A stretch of DNA of 64,000 nt from Roseovarius faecimaris (GCF_009762325.1 NZ_CP034348.1:3540501-3604500), one strand, 5' to 3'; shown: positions 41,504 through 51,756, counted from the first letter of the stretch. The notes: generated by a model from the letters alone, not told the origin. Program-made: numbers and translations.

Positions 41504-44500
41504 ATGCTCCGTCATTTGATTTCCGTTTTGTTCATTGCCACCTTCGCTGCGCCCCTGGCCGCACAGTCCACCGCCGAAGCGCCCGTTCCCGACCGGCGCC
41601 AGATTGTGACCCAGGATGTGGATTTTTACGGCTCGGACCTGCAGGCCCTGTTCGACACCACAAGGCAAGCCTGTCGCACCGCCTGTTTTTCCAACCCCGC
41701 CTGCAAGGCGTATACGTTCAATACAAAATCAAATGCCTGCTTCCCCAAATCCGAAATCTCCGACCGGGTGCCGTTTGAAGGGGCCATTTCCGCCCAGATG
41801 ATCGACACCGATGCCGGTGTACTTGCCCGCGCCTCACAGCGCCGGGAAGACCTGTCTTTCCTTTCCGGGCGCGATATCTCCCAGGCGCGGGCGCTTGCCA
41901 ACGATATCGGATCGCGTCATCCCGGCGGGCAGTATGACGTGCCCTTCATGCTCAACGCCGCACAGGAGCGGATCGCGCAGAATGATTACCTCAATGCCAT
42001 GCGCTGGACCGGGGCCGTTGTCGCCGCGACAGACGCGCCCGATCAATGGGCCGAATACGCCCGCCTTTCCAGCCTGATCCAGACCAACGACTCGAGCAAA
42101 AAGCGCCGGTATCAGGCGCAGGCTTTCGAAGGCGCGGTCAATGCGTATCTGCGCGCAAATGCCGATCCGATCCGCATCAACGCGCTGATGCTGATGGCGG
42201 ACGCTTTGGAAGACAACCGGCGCGGCCGCGACATGATCCGCGCCCTGCGCCTGGCCGAGACGATCCAGCCGCGTCAGGACATCATTGCCGAACTCGACAG
42301 CGCCATCGCAAAGTATGGCTTCCGCATCACCGAACACCGCGCGGATAACGAAACCGCCAGCCCCCGTCTCTGCGCCGAGTTCTCCGAGCCGCTGGTGCGC
42401 AGCGGCGTCGATTACACACCTTTTGTGAAATTGCCCGATGCCGGGATGGTGGTGCAGGCGACCGGCAACCAGATCTGCGTCGATGGTGCGCAGCATGGCC
42501 AGCGCTACACGGTGACATTCCGCGAGGGGCTGCCCGCGGCCAGCGGTGAGGCGCTGATCAAAGATGTGGAGATCAGCCTTTATATCCGTGACCGCTCTCC
42601 CTCGGTGAATTTCCCCGGTCGGGCCTTCGTCCTGCCCAAGACGGACGATGCGGCCCTGCCGATCGAAACGGTCAATCTGGACGAGGTCGAACTGACCCTG
42701 CGCCGCGTCAGCGACCGCAACCTGTTGCGCGCCATCCAGGAGGATTACTTTGGCCGCCCCCTGGGCGAATACGACCTCTACGGCTTTCGCGACAACGTGG
42801 CCGAGGATGTCTGGACCGGTGTCGGCGAAGTGGGCAACGAACTGAACCAGACCATGACCACCCGCCTGCCCATGGGCGAGGCTCTGGCCGGGCAGGACCC
42901 GGGAATGTTTGCCCTGACCGCAAGCATCGATGGCGTACCGCTTTACGAAGATCCCGGCGCCACGCAGTGGTTCGTGCTGACCGATCTGGGGCTGACCTCT
43001 CTCAAGGGCAATGATGGCCTGCACATGATGGTACGCGGCCTGTCGGATGCCGCGGCCGAGGAGGGCGTGAAGCTGACCCTGCTCTCGCGCTCCAACCGCG
43101 AGCTGGGCGAGGCGATGACCGATGCCGAGGGTCATGCGCTCTTTGCTCCCGGCCTGACCCGTGGGAGCGGCGGGGCCGCGCCCGCACTGGTGATCGCCGA
43201 GGCGGCGAATGGCGACACGGCGTTCCTGAACCTCACCGACCCCGCTTTTGATCTGTCCGACCGGGGTGTCGAGGGCCGCGAGCCCGCGCCGCCGGTCGAT
43301 GTGTTCCTGGCCACCGACCGGGGTGCCTATCGCGCGGGCGAGGTGATCCATGCCACCGTTCTGGCCCGCGACGAAGTAGCCGATGCCATCCCCGGCCTGC
43401 CGATGACCGCGATCCTCAAGCGCCCCGATGGGGTGGAATATTCGCGCATCGTATCGACGGAGGATGCTGCCGGCGGGCATGTCTTTACCCTGCCCATCGG
43501 GGCCACCGCCCCGCGCGGCACCTGGACGCTCGATATCAAGGCCGATGTGGACGCGCCCGCGCTGGCCACCCGGCAGCTTCTGGTCGAGGATTTCCTGCCC
43601 GAGCGCATCGACTTTGATCTCAGCCTGCCCGAGGGCCAGATCCGCCCCGGCGATGTGACCGACCTGACGATTTCCGCGCGCTATCTTTTCGGCGCGCCGG
43701 GAGCCGGGCTTAAGGCGGGCGGCACCGCCAAGCTCCGCGCCCTGCGCACGCTTGAGGCCTTCCCCGGCTACCGCTTCGGGCAGCACGATGTGCGCGCGCC
43801 CTCACCCACCGCCTATCTCGACAGCGGCGAGACCGATGCGACCGGCACACTGATCCTGCCGGTCGAACTGCCCCAGGCAGAGGTGGCCGACCGGCCCTAT
43901 GAGGTGCGCATGACGATCAGCGTACAGGAAGGTTCCGGCCGCCCGGTGGAACGTAACCTGACACGCATGCTCGCCCCCGCCGGTCCGATGATCGGGATCA
44001 AACCCGGCTTTGACGATGTGGTGCCCGAAGGCGATGAGGCCACATTCCAGGTCATCGGGATCGGGCCAGACCTGTCGCCCGCGCCGATGCAGGTCCGCTG
44101 GACGCTCAACCGCGTCTCCACCCGCTACCAGTGGTATCAGCAATATGGCAGCTGGAACTGGGAGCCGATCACCACCCGCAAACAGATCGCGACCGGCGAA
44201 GGCGCGTTGGGGGATGGCCCGTTGTCGGTCACGGCCCCGGTCGAATGGGGGCAATACGAGCTTCTGGTCGAGCGCAGCGATGGCGTCTATGTGGCCGCCT
44301 CGTACAGCTTCTATGCCGGGTGGTATGCGCCGTCTGACGCCTCCAGCACCCCCGACACGCTGGAGCTTTCACTGGATCGGCCGGATTACACACAGGGCGA
44401 TACCGCGACCCTGCGTATCGTGCCGCGCTATGACGGTGTGGCGATGGTCACGGTGATGTCCAACCGCGTGATCGCGCGGCAGGCGGTCGATGTCAGCGCG

Positions 44501-46942
44501 GGCGAAAACCTGATCCCGCTCTCGGTCACCGAAGATTGGGGCGCCGGGGCCTATGTCACGGCTCAGGTGATCCGGCCGATGGATGTCAGCGCGGGCCAGA
44601 ACCCGGCGCGCGCGCTGGGGCTGGCCTATGCCAGGATCGATCCGGGCGAGAAACAGCTCAGCGTGCGCATTGACGCGCCGGAGCTGTCAAACCCCCGTGG
44701 CCCGTTGCCCGCCACCGTCACCGTCGAAGGCCTCGGCGCTGGTGACACCGGTTATGTTACCCTCGCCGCCGTGGATCTCGGCATTCTCAACCTCACCGGC
44801 TTTGAAAGCCCAGACCCTTCCGGTCATTACTTTGGTCAGCGCCGCCTTGGCGTCGAAATCCGTGATGTGTACGGTCGCCTGATCGATGGGCTGAACGGGG
44901 CGCAGGGACAGATCCGTTCGGGCGGCGATGCAGGCGGCGGTATGCAGCGCCAATCGCCCCCGCCCACCGAAGAGCTGGTCGCCTATTTCTCGGGCCCCGT
45001 GACCGTGGGCGCGGATGGCACGGCTGAGATCGCTTTCGACATTCCCGACTTCAATGGCACCGTGCGGCTGATGGCCGTGGCGTGGTCCGGCAAAGCCGTG
45101 GGCCAGGCCGAGCGCGACGTGATCGTGCGCGACCCAGTCGTTGTGACCGCCACGCTGCCGCGGTTCCTGGCACCGGGCGACACCAGCCAGCTTCTGCTGG
45201 AGATCATCCACGCGGACGGCCCCAGCGGACGCATGGGGCTGGATGTGTCCGCCAATGGGCTGACCCTGGTCGGCGGCGCCCCGTCGGGTATCGACATGAC
45301 CGATGGTCAGAAGGTTGTCCTGAGACTGCCGGTAACGGCAGGCGAAGTCGGCGATCACAGTCTGCGCGTGGCGCTCACCACACCCGATGGCAAGCTGCTG
45401 ACCAAGGGGCTGACCTTGGGCGTGCGCTCCAACGATCCCACCACCTCGATCACGCGGCGGCTATCGCTGGCGGCGGGCGATACGTTCACGCTGGATGACA
45501 ACGTCTTTGCCGGGCTGCGCGGAGGCGAGGGCGTCGCTGTCGTCTCGGCCGGGCCGCTCAGCAAGCTCAATGCGCCGCGGCTGCTCTCTGCGCTGGACCG
45601 CTACCCCTATGGCTGCACCGAGCAGATCACCTCCCGCGCCATGCCGCTGCTGTATTTCAACCAGGTCGCGCAGGCACTTGGCCTTGGCGACGCGGACAAG
45701 GTCCAGGAACGGATCGACCAGGCAATCGCGCAGGTGCTCACCCGGCAATCCAGCAACGGGGCCTTCGGTCTCTGGCGGGCCTCCTCGGGCGACTTCTGGC
45801 TTGATGCCTATGTGGCGGATTTCCTCAGCCGGGCAAAATCCAAGGGCCATGACGTGCCACAGCTTGCCTTCTCGATGGCGATGGACAACCTGCGCAACCG
45901 GGTGAACTACGCGCCCGATTTCGACAAGGGGGGCGAGGATATCGCCTATGCGCTTCTGGTGCTGGCCCGTGAAGGCGCGGCCAGCATGGGTGACCTGCGC
46001 TACTATGCCGATGTGAAGGGCAGTGCCTTTGCCACGCCCATCGCCTCGGCCCAGCTTGGCGCGGCGCTGGCCGCCTACGGCGATCCCACCCGCGCGGACC
46101 GGATGTTTGCCCAGGCCATGCGCCAGATCGCGGTGATCCAGGGGGCCGAGCAACAGTTCTGGCGCGCCGATTACGGCACCCGCCTGCGCGACAGGGCCGC
46201 CGTTCTGGCACTCGCGGTCGAAGCAGGCAGCAACGCAATCAACGCCGATGCGCTTGCAGGCACGCTCACCAATACCGGCCCCTATATGTCGACCCAGGAA
46301 AGCGCATGGACCCTGATGGCCACCGCCGCGCTGATCGATAACCCGGCGATTGGCGGGCTGACGCTCAATGGTCAGACCGTCTCGGGGCCTTTCGTCCGCA
46401 AATTCGACGCGCAGGGCCTGAGCCCGCAGGCGATCACCAACACCGGCAGCGGCGCCACGGATATCACGCTGACCACTATCGGCGTGCCGGACGTGCCGGA
46501 GCCTGCGGGTGGCTACGGCTACGCGCTCAGCCGTGCCTATTATGACCTTGACGGCAATACGGTCAGCCTCGACAGCGTGGCCTCGGGCACGCGGCTGGTT
46601 GTGGTGCTGACCGTGTCGCCTTTCGAGTCCGGCGAGGCGCGGCTGATGGTGGACGATCCGTTGCCTGCGGGGCTTGAGATCGACAACCCGAACCTGTTGC
46701 GCACCGGCGATGTTCGGTCGCTTGACTGGCTCAAGCCCGCTACGCCCGAGCATCAGGAGTTCCGCTCGGATCGCTTCCTTGCGGCGGTCGACTGGCGCTC
46801 GGACAAGCCGTTCCAGCTGGCCTATATGGTCCGCGCCATTGCACCGGGCAGCTATCATCACCCGGCCGCCATCGTCGAGGACATGTATCGCCCGCAATAC
46901 CGCGCCTGGACCGACACCGGCGCCATGCAGGTGACCGAGTAG
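41504..46942 (+). CDS. bacterial alpha-2-macroglobulin with thioester and N-terminal PAN-like domain
   Basis: An 1812-residue secreted protein. Bacterial alpha-2-macroglobulins trap attacking proteases in the periplasm through a reactive thioester. The signal peptide MLRHLISVLFIATFAAPLAA is followed by a cysteine-rich PAN/Apple-like domain (about 30-95, CRTACFSNPACKAYTF). A helical part, several macroglobulin beta domains, and the thioester motif Cys1371-Thr-Glu-Gln1374 (PYGCTEQ) come next. The C-terminal receptor-like domain ends near MYRPQYRAW. The gene start has an AAGGGAGG ribosome site; longer upstream frames were discarded. It is followed by a glycolipid-binding-like gene and pbpC, matching the yfhM-pbpC arrangement of enterobacteria. 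Confidence 0.93.
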   Translation: MLRHLISVLFIATFAAPLAAQSTAEAPVPDRRQIVTQDVDFYGSDLQALFDTTRQACRTACFSNPACKAYTFNTKSNACFPKSEISDRVPFEGAISAQMIDTDAGVLARASQRREDLSFLSGRDISQARALANDIGSRHPGGQYDVPFMLNAAQERIAQNDYLNAMRWTGAVVAATDAPDQWAEYARLSSLIQTNDSSKKRRYQAQAFEGAVNAYLRANADPIRINALMLMADALEDNRRGRDMIRALRLAETIQPRQDIIAELDSAIAKYGFRITEHRADNETASPRLCAEFSEPLVRSGVDYTPFVKLPDAGMVVQATGNQICVDGAQHGQRYTVTFREGLPAASGEALIKDVEISLYIRDRSPSVNFPGRAFVLPKTDDAALPIETVNLDEVELTLRRVSDRNLLRAIQEDYFGRPLGEYDLYGFRDNVAEDVWTGVGEVGNELNQTMTTRLPMGEALAGQDPGMFALTASIDGVPLYEDPGATQWFVLTDLGLTSLKGNDGLHMMVRGLSDAAAEEGVKLTLLSRSNRELGEAMTDAEGHALFAPGLTRGSGGAAPALVIAEAANGDTAFLNLTDPAFDLSDRGVEGREPAPPVDVFLATDRGAYRAGEVIHATVLARDEVADAIPGLPMTAILKRPDGVEYSRIVSTEDAAGGHVFTLPIGATAPRGTWTLDIKADVDAPALATRQLLVEDFLPERIDFDLSLPEGQIRPGDVTDLTISARYLFGAPGAGLKAGGTAKLRALRTLEAFPGYRFGQHDVRAPSPTAYLDSGETDATGTLILPVELPQAEVADRPYEVRMTISVQEGSGRPVERNLTRMLAPAGPMIGIKPGFDDVVPEGDEATFQVIGIGPDLSPAPMQVRWTLNRVSTRYQWYQQYGSWNWEPITTRKQIATGEGALGDGPLSVTAPVEWGQYELLVERSDGVYVAASYSFYAGWYAPSDASSTPDTLELSLDRPDYTQGDTATLRIVPRYDGVAMVTVMSNRVIARQAVDVSAGENLIPLSVTEDWGAGAYVTAQVIRPMDVSAGQNPARALGLAYARIDPGEKQLSVRIDAPELSNPRGPLPATVTVEGLGAGDTGYVTLAAVDLGILNLTGFESPDPSGHYFGQRRLGVEIRDVYGRLIDGLNGAQGQIRSGGDAGGGMQRQSPPPTEELVAYFSGPVTVGADGTAEIAFDIPDFNGTVRLMAVAWSGKAVGQAERDVIVRDPVVVTATLPRFLAPGDTSQLLLEIIHADGPSGRMGLDVSANGLTLVGGAPSGIDMTDGQKVVLRLPVTAGEVGDHSLRVALTTPDGKLLTKGLTLGVRSNDPTTSITRRLSLAAGDTFTLDDNVFAGLRGGEGVAVVSAGPLSKLNAPRLLSALDRYPYGCTEQITSRAMPLLYFNQVAQALGLGDADKVQERIDQAIAQVLTRQSSNGAFGLWRASSGDFWLDAYVADFLSRAKSKGHDVPQLAFSMAMDNLRNRVNYAPDFDKGGEDIAYALLVLAREGAASMGDLRYYADVKGSAFATPIASAQLGAALAAYGDPTRADRMFAQAMRQIAVIQGAEQQFWRADYGTRLRDRAAVLALAVEAGSNAINADALAGTLTNTGPYMSTQESAWTLMATAALIDNPAIGGLTLNGQTVSGPFVRKFDAQGLSPQAITNTGSGATDITLTTIGVPDVPEPAGGYGYALSRAYYDLDGNTVSLDSVASGTRLVVVLTVSPFESGEARLMVDDPLPAGLEIDNPNLLRTGDVRSLDWLKPATPEHQEFRSDRFLAAVDWRSDKPFQLAYMVRAIAPGSYHHPAAIVEDMYRPQYRAWTDTGAMQVTE

Positions 46943-46946
46943 GCCC

Positions 46947-47516
46947 ATGCCGGGCCAGACCATCGCCACCGCCGACTGGCGCGCACTGGACAGGGTGGGC
47001 GAGGACAGTTGCCGCCTCGCCCGCACCTCCGGCGGCTGGATGCTGGTGGGGCACGCCCGGTTCCACGATGCCGACGGCTTTGCCGCGCTCGACTACGTAG
47101 TGCGCTGCGATGACGGCTGGCACACGCTCAGCGCCGACATCTCGGGCACCCATGAGGACAAGACCATCCACCTCGCCCTGCACCGCGAGGCCGGGGAATG
47201 GGTGTTGAACGATGAACCGCAACCCCAAGTCAGCGGGGCGTTGGATGTGGACCTTTCGTTCACTCCGGCCACCAACCTCATGCCCCTGCGCCGCCTGCAG
47301 GATGGGACCGAACACGATCTGCGCACCCGCGCCGCCTGGCTGCGCTATCCGGCCTGCGAATTGGCGCCGTTGGATCAGGTCTATACGTTCAAGGGCAGGC
47401 AGGTTTTGTATGCGGCCCGTCAAACCGGGTATGAAACCGAGTTGAGCGTGGATGACAGTGGCTTTGTCACGCTCTACCCCGGCCTGTGGGACGGGGAGGT
47501 GCGCCATGCGGGTTGA
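46947..47516 (+). CDS. putative glycolipid-binding protein
   Basis: A 189-residue soluble protein resembling the putative glycolipid-binding family PF06475: repeated beta-strand pattern LDYVVRCDDGWHTLSADISG, then LDVDLSFTPATNLMPLRRL, and the closing FVTLYPGLWDGE. There is no signal peptide. It sits 4 bases after the alpha-2-macroglobulin stop and overlaps the pbpC start by 11 bases, so it is coupled to both. Its biochemical role is not established; an envelope-lipid link fits the neighbours. Confidence 0.8.
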   Translation: MPGQTIATADWRALDRVGEDSCRLARTSGGWMLVGHARFHDADGFAALDYVVRCDDGWHTLSADISGTHEDKTIHLALHREAGEWVLNDEPQPQVSGALDVDLSFTPATNLMPLRRLQDGTEHDLRTRAAWLRYPACELAPLDQVYTFKGRQVLYAARQTGYETELSVDDSGFVTLYPGLWDGEVRHAG

Positions 47517-49551
47517 GCGGCTGATCCTGGGGCTGGCCCTGATCCTGGTGCTGGCGGCCTTCGGGCGCGACCGGCTGGATCAGTGGATTGACGCCACGGA
47601 CCTGCCGCCGCTCTTTGCCGAGACCTCCGTCGAACTGCGGGACCGAAACGGGGCTCTTCTGCGGATCTATACCGTGGCTGACGGGCGCTGGCGGCTGGCG
47701 GTGACCCCCGAACAGGTGGACCGGCAGTTCATCGACATGCTCATCGCCTATGAGGATCGCCGGTTTTACACCCATTCCGGCGTCGATCTGCGCGCCATGC
47801 TGCGGGCGGTGGGGCAAGCGGTCTGGCACGGCGAGGTGGTCTCGGGCGGCTCGACCCTGACCATGCAGGTCGCGCGCCTGCTGGAGGAGAGCGGCACCGG
47901 GCGCTGGCGTGGCAAGCTGAGGCAAATGCGCGTGGCCTGGGCGCTTGAACGCAAGCTCGGCAAAGAGCAGATCCTGCAACTCTATCTCACCCACGCGCCC
48001 TATGGTGGCAATATCGAAGGGGTGCGCGCCGCCACGCTGAGCTGGTTCGGCAAGGAGCCCGCGCGCCTGACCCCGGCCGAAGCCGCGCTGCTGGTGGCGT
48101 TACCGCAATCCCCCGAAAGCCGCCGCCCTGACCGCAACCGCAAACAGGCCGAAGCCGCCCGCGACCGGGTGCTTGATCGCATGATCAGCCGCGATGCGCT
48201 TGATCCGGACACAGCCCGTGCTGCGCTGTCCGAGCCTGTTCCTGCCTCGCGGCGCCCCTTCCCGGCGCTGGCACCGCACATGGCAGACCTCGCAACACGG
48301 GACGCGCCCGAAGCGCTCCTGCATCGGCTGACGCTTGATGCCCCGCTTCAGCGTAGCCTTGAAGGGCTTGCCAAGGCGGCGCTGAACGGTCTGCCAGAGG
48401 ACCTGTCGGTCGCGATTGTGCTGGCCGATCATCAAAGCGGTGAAATCCTCGCCTCGGTCGGGTCCGCCGGTTACGATACAGGCACGACACGGCAGGGCTT
48501 TGTCGATATGACCCGCGCCCGGCGCTCGCCCGGCTCGACGCTCAAGCCGCTGGTTTACGCCATGGGTTTTGACCGGGGACTGGCGCATCCGCAAACCCTG
48601 ATCAATGACCGGCCCGTGTCCTTTGGCCGCTATGCGCCACAAAACTTCGACGGCGCGTTCCGCGGCGAACTGCCCGTGGCCGAAGCGCTGCGCCAATCGC
48701 TCAACATCCCCGTTGTGCTGCTCCTGGATCAGATCGGCCCGGCGCATCTGATGGACGTTATGCGCCGCGCCGGAACCCAGCCTAAACTACCCGGTGATCA
48801 GGCCGGGCTTGCCGTGGCTCTGGGGGGCGTGGGCCTCTCGCTGACCGAGCTGGTACAGCTTTACGCCATGCTGGGACAGGGCGGGATGGAGCGGCCTCTG
48901 CATTGGCGGCTGGGCGACGGCGCGCAGGGCGAGGACCGCATCCTCAGCCCCTCCGCAGCCTGGCAAGTGGGGGACATCCTTGCAGGCCTCGCCCCGCCTG
49001 CCAATGCCCCGGCACGCCGCATCGCCTACAAGACCGGCACGTCCTATGGCCACCGCGATGCCTGGGCGATCGGCTATGACGGACGGCATGTGGCGGGGGT
49101 GTGGATCGGGCGGCCCGACGGCACACCGGTGCCCGGCGCCTTTGGCGGCGATCTGGCGGCGCCTGTCCTTTTCGAAGCGTTCCAGCGGCTCAAGGCGGAG
49201 GCCGATCCGCTGCCGCCCCCGCCACCCGAAACGCTGCTTCTGGCCACCGCCGATCTGCCGCAACCCCTGCGCCGCTTCACCGGGCGCAACGCAGTGTTTC
49301 AGGCCGCCCCCGATGCGCCCAAGCTGATCTTTCCGCCCAGCGGCGCGGTGCTCGACGGGGCGAATGCCGATGTCCCGGTGAAAGTCCGCGACGGCACCCC
49401 GCCCTTCAGCTGGATGGCCAATGGCAAGCTGGTGCGCGCCGGCGTCTACCGGCGCGAAATAACCCTGCCCGGGATGGGGCAGGGCTTTTCTCATCTGTCG
49501 GTGATTGATGCCGAAGGCCGCGCGTCGCGGGTAACAGTCCGGATCGAATAG
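47506..49551 (+). CDS. pbpC: penicillin-binding protein 1C
   Basis: A bifunctional peptidoglycan synthase of 681 residues, anchored by an N-terminal helix (LILGLALILVLAAF). The glycosyltransferase GT51 site has Glu83-Asp84 in YEDRRFYTHSGVD and GGSTLTMQVARLLE. The transpeptidase has Ser344-TLK in SPGSTLKPLVY, and KTGTS at 509-513. The C-terminal BiPBP_C domain is beta-rich (LIFPPSGAVLDG). Pairing with alpha-2-macroglobulin suggests repair of the wall where the outer membrane is breached. The ATG at 47506 precedes MRVERLILG. Confidence 0.95.
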   Translation: MRVERLILGLALILVLAAFGRDRLDQWIDATDLPPLFAETSVELRDRNGALLRIYTVADGRWRLAVTPEQVDRQFIDMLIAYEDRRFYTHSGVDLRAMLRAVGQAVWHGEVVSGGSTLTMQVARLLEESGTGRWRGKLRQMRVAWALERKLGKEQILQLYLTHAPYGGNIEGVRAATLSWFGKEPARLTPAEAALLVALPQSPESRRPDRNRKQAEAARDRVLDRMISRDALDPDTARAALSEPVPASRRPFPALAPHMADLATRDAPEALLHRLTLDAPLQRSLEGLAKAALNGLPEDLSVAIVLADHQSGEILASVGSAGYDTGTTRQGFVDMTRARRSPGSTLKPLVYAMGFDRGLAHPQTLINDRPVSFGRYAPQNFDGAFRGELPVAEALRQSLNIPVVLLLDQIGPAHLMDVMRRAGTQPKLPGDQAGLAVALGGVGLSLTELVQLYAMLGQGGMERPLHWRLGDGAQGEDRILSPSAAWQVGDILAGLAPPANAPARRIAYKTGTSYGHRDAWAIGYDGRHVAGVWIGRPDGTPVPGAFGGDLAAPVLFEAFQRLKAEADPLPPPPPETLLLATADLPQPLRRFTGRNAVFQAAPDAPKLIFPPSGAVLDGANADVPVKVRDGTPPFSWMANGKLVRAGVYRREITLPGMGQGFSHLSVIDAEGRASRVTVRIE

Positions 49552-49554
49552 GCC

Positions 49555-49579
49555 GTAGGGTGCGTGATCTCACGCACCC
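49555..49579. repeat. REP-like palindrome, copy 3
   Basis: GTA is followed by 10-bp perfect arms GGGTGCGTGA and TCACGCACCC around TC, nearly identical to copy 2 at 88-111. It lies between the converging ends of pbpC and the thiolase gene, where it may also serve as a bidirectional transcription end. Confidence 0.65.
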
Positions 49580-49592
49580 CGGAGTCTTTGAA

Positions 49593-50768
49593 TCAGAGCG
49601 CCTCGATCGCCAGGGCAATGCCCTGTCCGCCGCCGATGCACATGGTGATCAGGGCTTTCTTGCCGCCGATCCGCTCCAGCTCATAAAGCGCCTTCACGGT
49701 CAGGATCGCACCCGTGGCCCCCACCGGGTGACCCAGTGCAATGGCACCGCCATTCGGGTTCACCTTGGCCGGGTCCAGCCCGAGGCCCTTGTTCACCGCC
49801 AGCGCCTGCGCGGCAAAGGCCTCGTTCGATTCGATCACGTCGAAATCCTCGACCTTGAGCCCGGTTTTCTCCAACAGACGCGTCACGGCAGGCACCGGGC
49901 CGATGCCCATCACCTGCGGGCGCACCCCGGCCAGCGCATAGCCCAGAACCCGTGCACTCGGCTTGAGGCCCGCGGCCTCGGCGGCACTGGCCTGCGCCAG
50001 AACCACGGCAGCCGCGCCATCGTTGATCCCGCTGGCATTGCCCGCAGTCACCGAGCCGTCCTTCTGGAACACGGCGCGCAGACCGGCCAGCGCTTCCATG
50101 GTGGTCGGTTTGGGGTGTTCATCTGTGTCGAACGCAACCATGTCGCGCTTTACCTTCACCTCGATCGGGGCGATCTGCGATTTGAAATGACCGGCTTCGA
50201 TGGCCGCCGCTGCGCGCTTCTGGCTCTCGACGGCGAAGGCGTCCTGCTGCTCGCGGGTGATGTCGTGCTCGGCGGCCACATTCTCGGCGGTGACGCCCAT
50301 ATGCCCGGTGCCGAACGGGCAGGTCAGCGCGCCTACCATCATATCGACGGTGCGGATGTCGCCCATCTTGGCGCCCCAGCGCTGATCAGGGTTGATGAAG
50401 GGCGAGCGGCTCATGCTCTCGGCCCCACCGGCCACGGCAAACTCGGCGTCGCCCAGTTGCAGCGACTGCACCGCCGAAACGATGGCCTGCGCGCCCGAGC
50501 CACAGAGCCGGTTCACGTTCATCGCAGGCGCCGCATCGGGGATACCTGCATCCATCGCCGCCACACGGCTGAGATACATGTCACGCGGCTCGGTGTTGAT
50601 CACATGGCCAAAGACCACATTGCCAACCTGTCCGGGCTCCACACCAGCGCGTTCAAGCGCGGCCTTGGTCACATGCGCGCCCAGCGCTGTCGGAGGGGTC
50701 CCGGCGAGTGAACCGCCGAAAGTGCCAATTGCGGTGCGCGCACCGTCGAGAAGTACGATATCGGTCAT
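49593..50768 (-). CDS. acetyl-CoA C-acyltransferase (thiolase)
   Basis: A 391-residue thiolase II-type enzyme that condenses or cleaves acyl-CoA. The acyl-carrying Cys89 is in NRLCGSGAQA. The NEAFA motif, the histidine in GGAIALGHPVGATG and the second cysteine in CIGGGQG complete the active site. It may work in polyhydroxyalkanoate precursor synthesis (BktB-like) or in beta-oxidation; there is no linked gene to decide. The start at 50768 (MTDIVLLDGARTAIG) is typical. Confidence 0.94.
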   Translation of the reverse strand: MTDIVLLDGARTAIGTFGGSLAGTPPTALGAHVTKAALERAGVEPGQVGNVVFGHVINTEPRDMYLSRVAAMDAGIPDAAPAMNVNRLCGSGAQAIVSAVQSLQLGDAEFAVAGGAESMSRSPFINPDQRWGAKMGDIRTVDMMVGALTCPFGTGHMGVTAENVAAEHDITREQQDAFAVESQKRAAAAIEAGHFKSQIAPIEVKVKRDMVAFDTDEHPKPTTMEALAGLRAVFQKDGSVTAGNASGINDGAAAVVLAQASAAEAAGLKPSARVLGYALAGVRPQVMGIGPVPAVTRLLEKTGLKVEDFDVIESNEAFAAQALAVNKGLGLDPAKVNPNGGAIALGHPVGATGAILTVKALYELERIGGKKALITMCIGGGQGIALAIEAL

Positions 50769-50938
50769 GAGAGTCCTCTTACGATCCTGTGATTTGCCAG
50801 CGGCTTACCGAATCGTGGCCGTATCAGGCAAGGTGACGAAATCGCCCGGTCCTCAAAAACTTTGCAAATTTGCAGATTTGATATGACACTTTTCACAGTG
50901 TTATCTGAGCGTTACCCTCTGACCGAGGGCCCTCCGCG

Positions 50939-51673
50939 TCAGAGCGTCACATCCCGCGGCAGCAGCGCTTCCCGCCCATGAGTCGACAAAAGCCAGCAGT
51001 CGCGCCCCTCGAATACCGCCACATGCAGATCACGGCCCCATCCGGCCCCCCCATCCAGCGCCACGCGGTTGCCGTGATGCTCGGGCCATTGCACAGGAGA
51101 ATGGCCATGCACGATCAGTTTCCCATGATCCCGCGGGTCCGACAGGAACGGCTCGCGAATCCACATCAGGTCTTCGGCCGTCTGCAAGCCCAGAGGCACC
51201 CCCGGCATGATCCCGGCATGGACCAGGATCAGGTCCTCCGTGTGCAATGTCAGCGGTAGTGACGCAAGAAAGGCGCGATGCGCATCCGGCACCGCCTGCC
51301 GCGCCGCGTTCCAGTTCGGGTCTGCTTCCGACACGGTGATCCCGTAAGAGGCCAGTGTTTCCTGTGCGCCCATGGTCTTGGAGATCCAGGTCAGGCTGTC
51401 GCGCAGCCTCGGCGATGTGATCTGTCCGCTGTCCAGAAACTCCAGGAAAAGCTGATCGTGATTGCCCCGGATCACCGTCCAGTCACGGCCCTCCGCGATC
51501 CCGTCGATCAGTGTCTGGATCACGCCCCGGCTGTCCGGCCCCCGGTCCACGAGATCGCCAAGGAACACCACCCGCGCCTGCACCCCGCCCTCCGCCTCGA
51601 TCAGGCCAAGCGCTGCGTCAAGTTTGTCTTTGTAACCGTGGATATCGGGGATAACGTAAAGCGGTTCTTGCAT
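50939..51673 (-). CDS. calcineurin-like metallophosphoesterase (PPP-type phosphatase)
   Basis: A 244-residue phosphatase of the bacterial PrpA/ApaH-like type. Metal ligands appear in the order DIHG, GDLVDRG and GNHD, followed by the conserved histidines in HAGIMPG and VHGHSPVQW. It may dephosphorylate proteins or dinucleotide polyphosphates. Start codons at 51685, 51682 and 51673 are all possible; MQEPLYVIPDIHG at 51673 best fits the family. It is separated by 170 bases from the thiolase gene. Confidence 0.88.
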   Translation of the reverse strand: MQEPLYVIPDIHGYKDKLDAALGLIEAEGGVQARVVFLGDLVDRGPDSRGVIQTLIDGIAEGRDWTVIRGNHDQLFLEFLDSGQITSPRLRDSLTWISKTMGAQETLASYGITVSEADPNWNAARQAVPDAHRAFLASLPLTLHTEDLILVHAGIMPGVPLGLQTAEDLMWIREPFLSDPRDHGKLIVHGHSPVQWPEHHGNRVALDGGAGWGRDLHVAVFEGRDCWLLSTHGREALLPRDVTL

Positions 51674-51740
51674 GGGGCGCATCATCCGCAGGGCTTTGGC
51701 GAGGTCAAGACATCGAAATCGAAAAAGGCCCCGAGAAGGA

Positions 51741-51756
51741 CCCTTGCCTCCCGAAG
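51741..51756. other. possible attachment-site copy matching the tRNA-Pro anticodon arm
   Basis: CCCTTGCCTCCCGAAG matches 53126-53141 inside tRNA-Pro(CGG) at 15 of 16 positions, with 12 exact contiguous bases. The pair flanks a roughly 1.4-kb low-GC islet. It may be the far attachment site of a vanished element. The copy also sits in a small hairpin, so chance similarity is possible. Confidence 0.4.

Noticed and set aside
41834..43786. 650-codon open frame antisense to the alpha-2-macroglobulin gene
   Set aside because: Shadow frame; the plus strand encodes a continuous, motif-bearing secreted protein.
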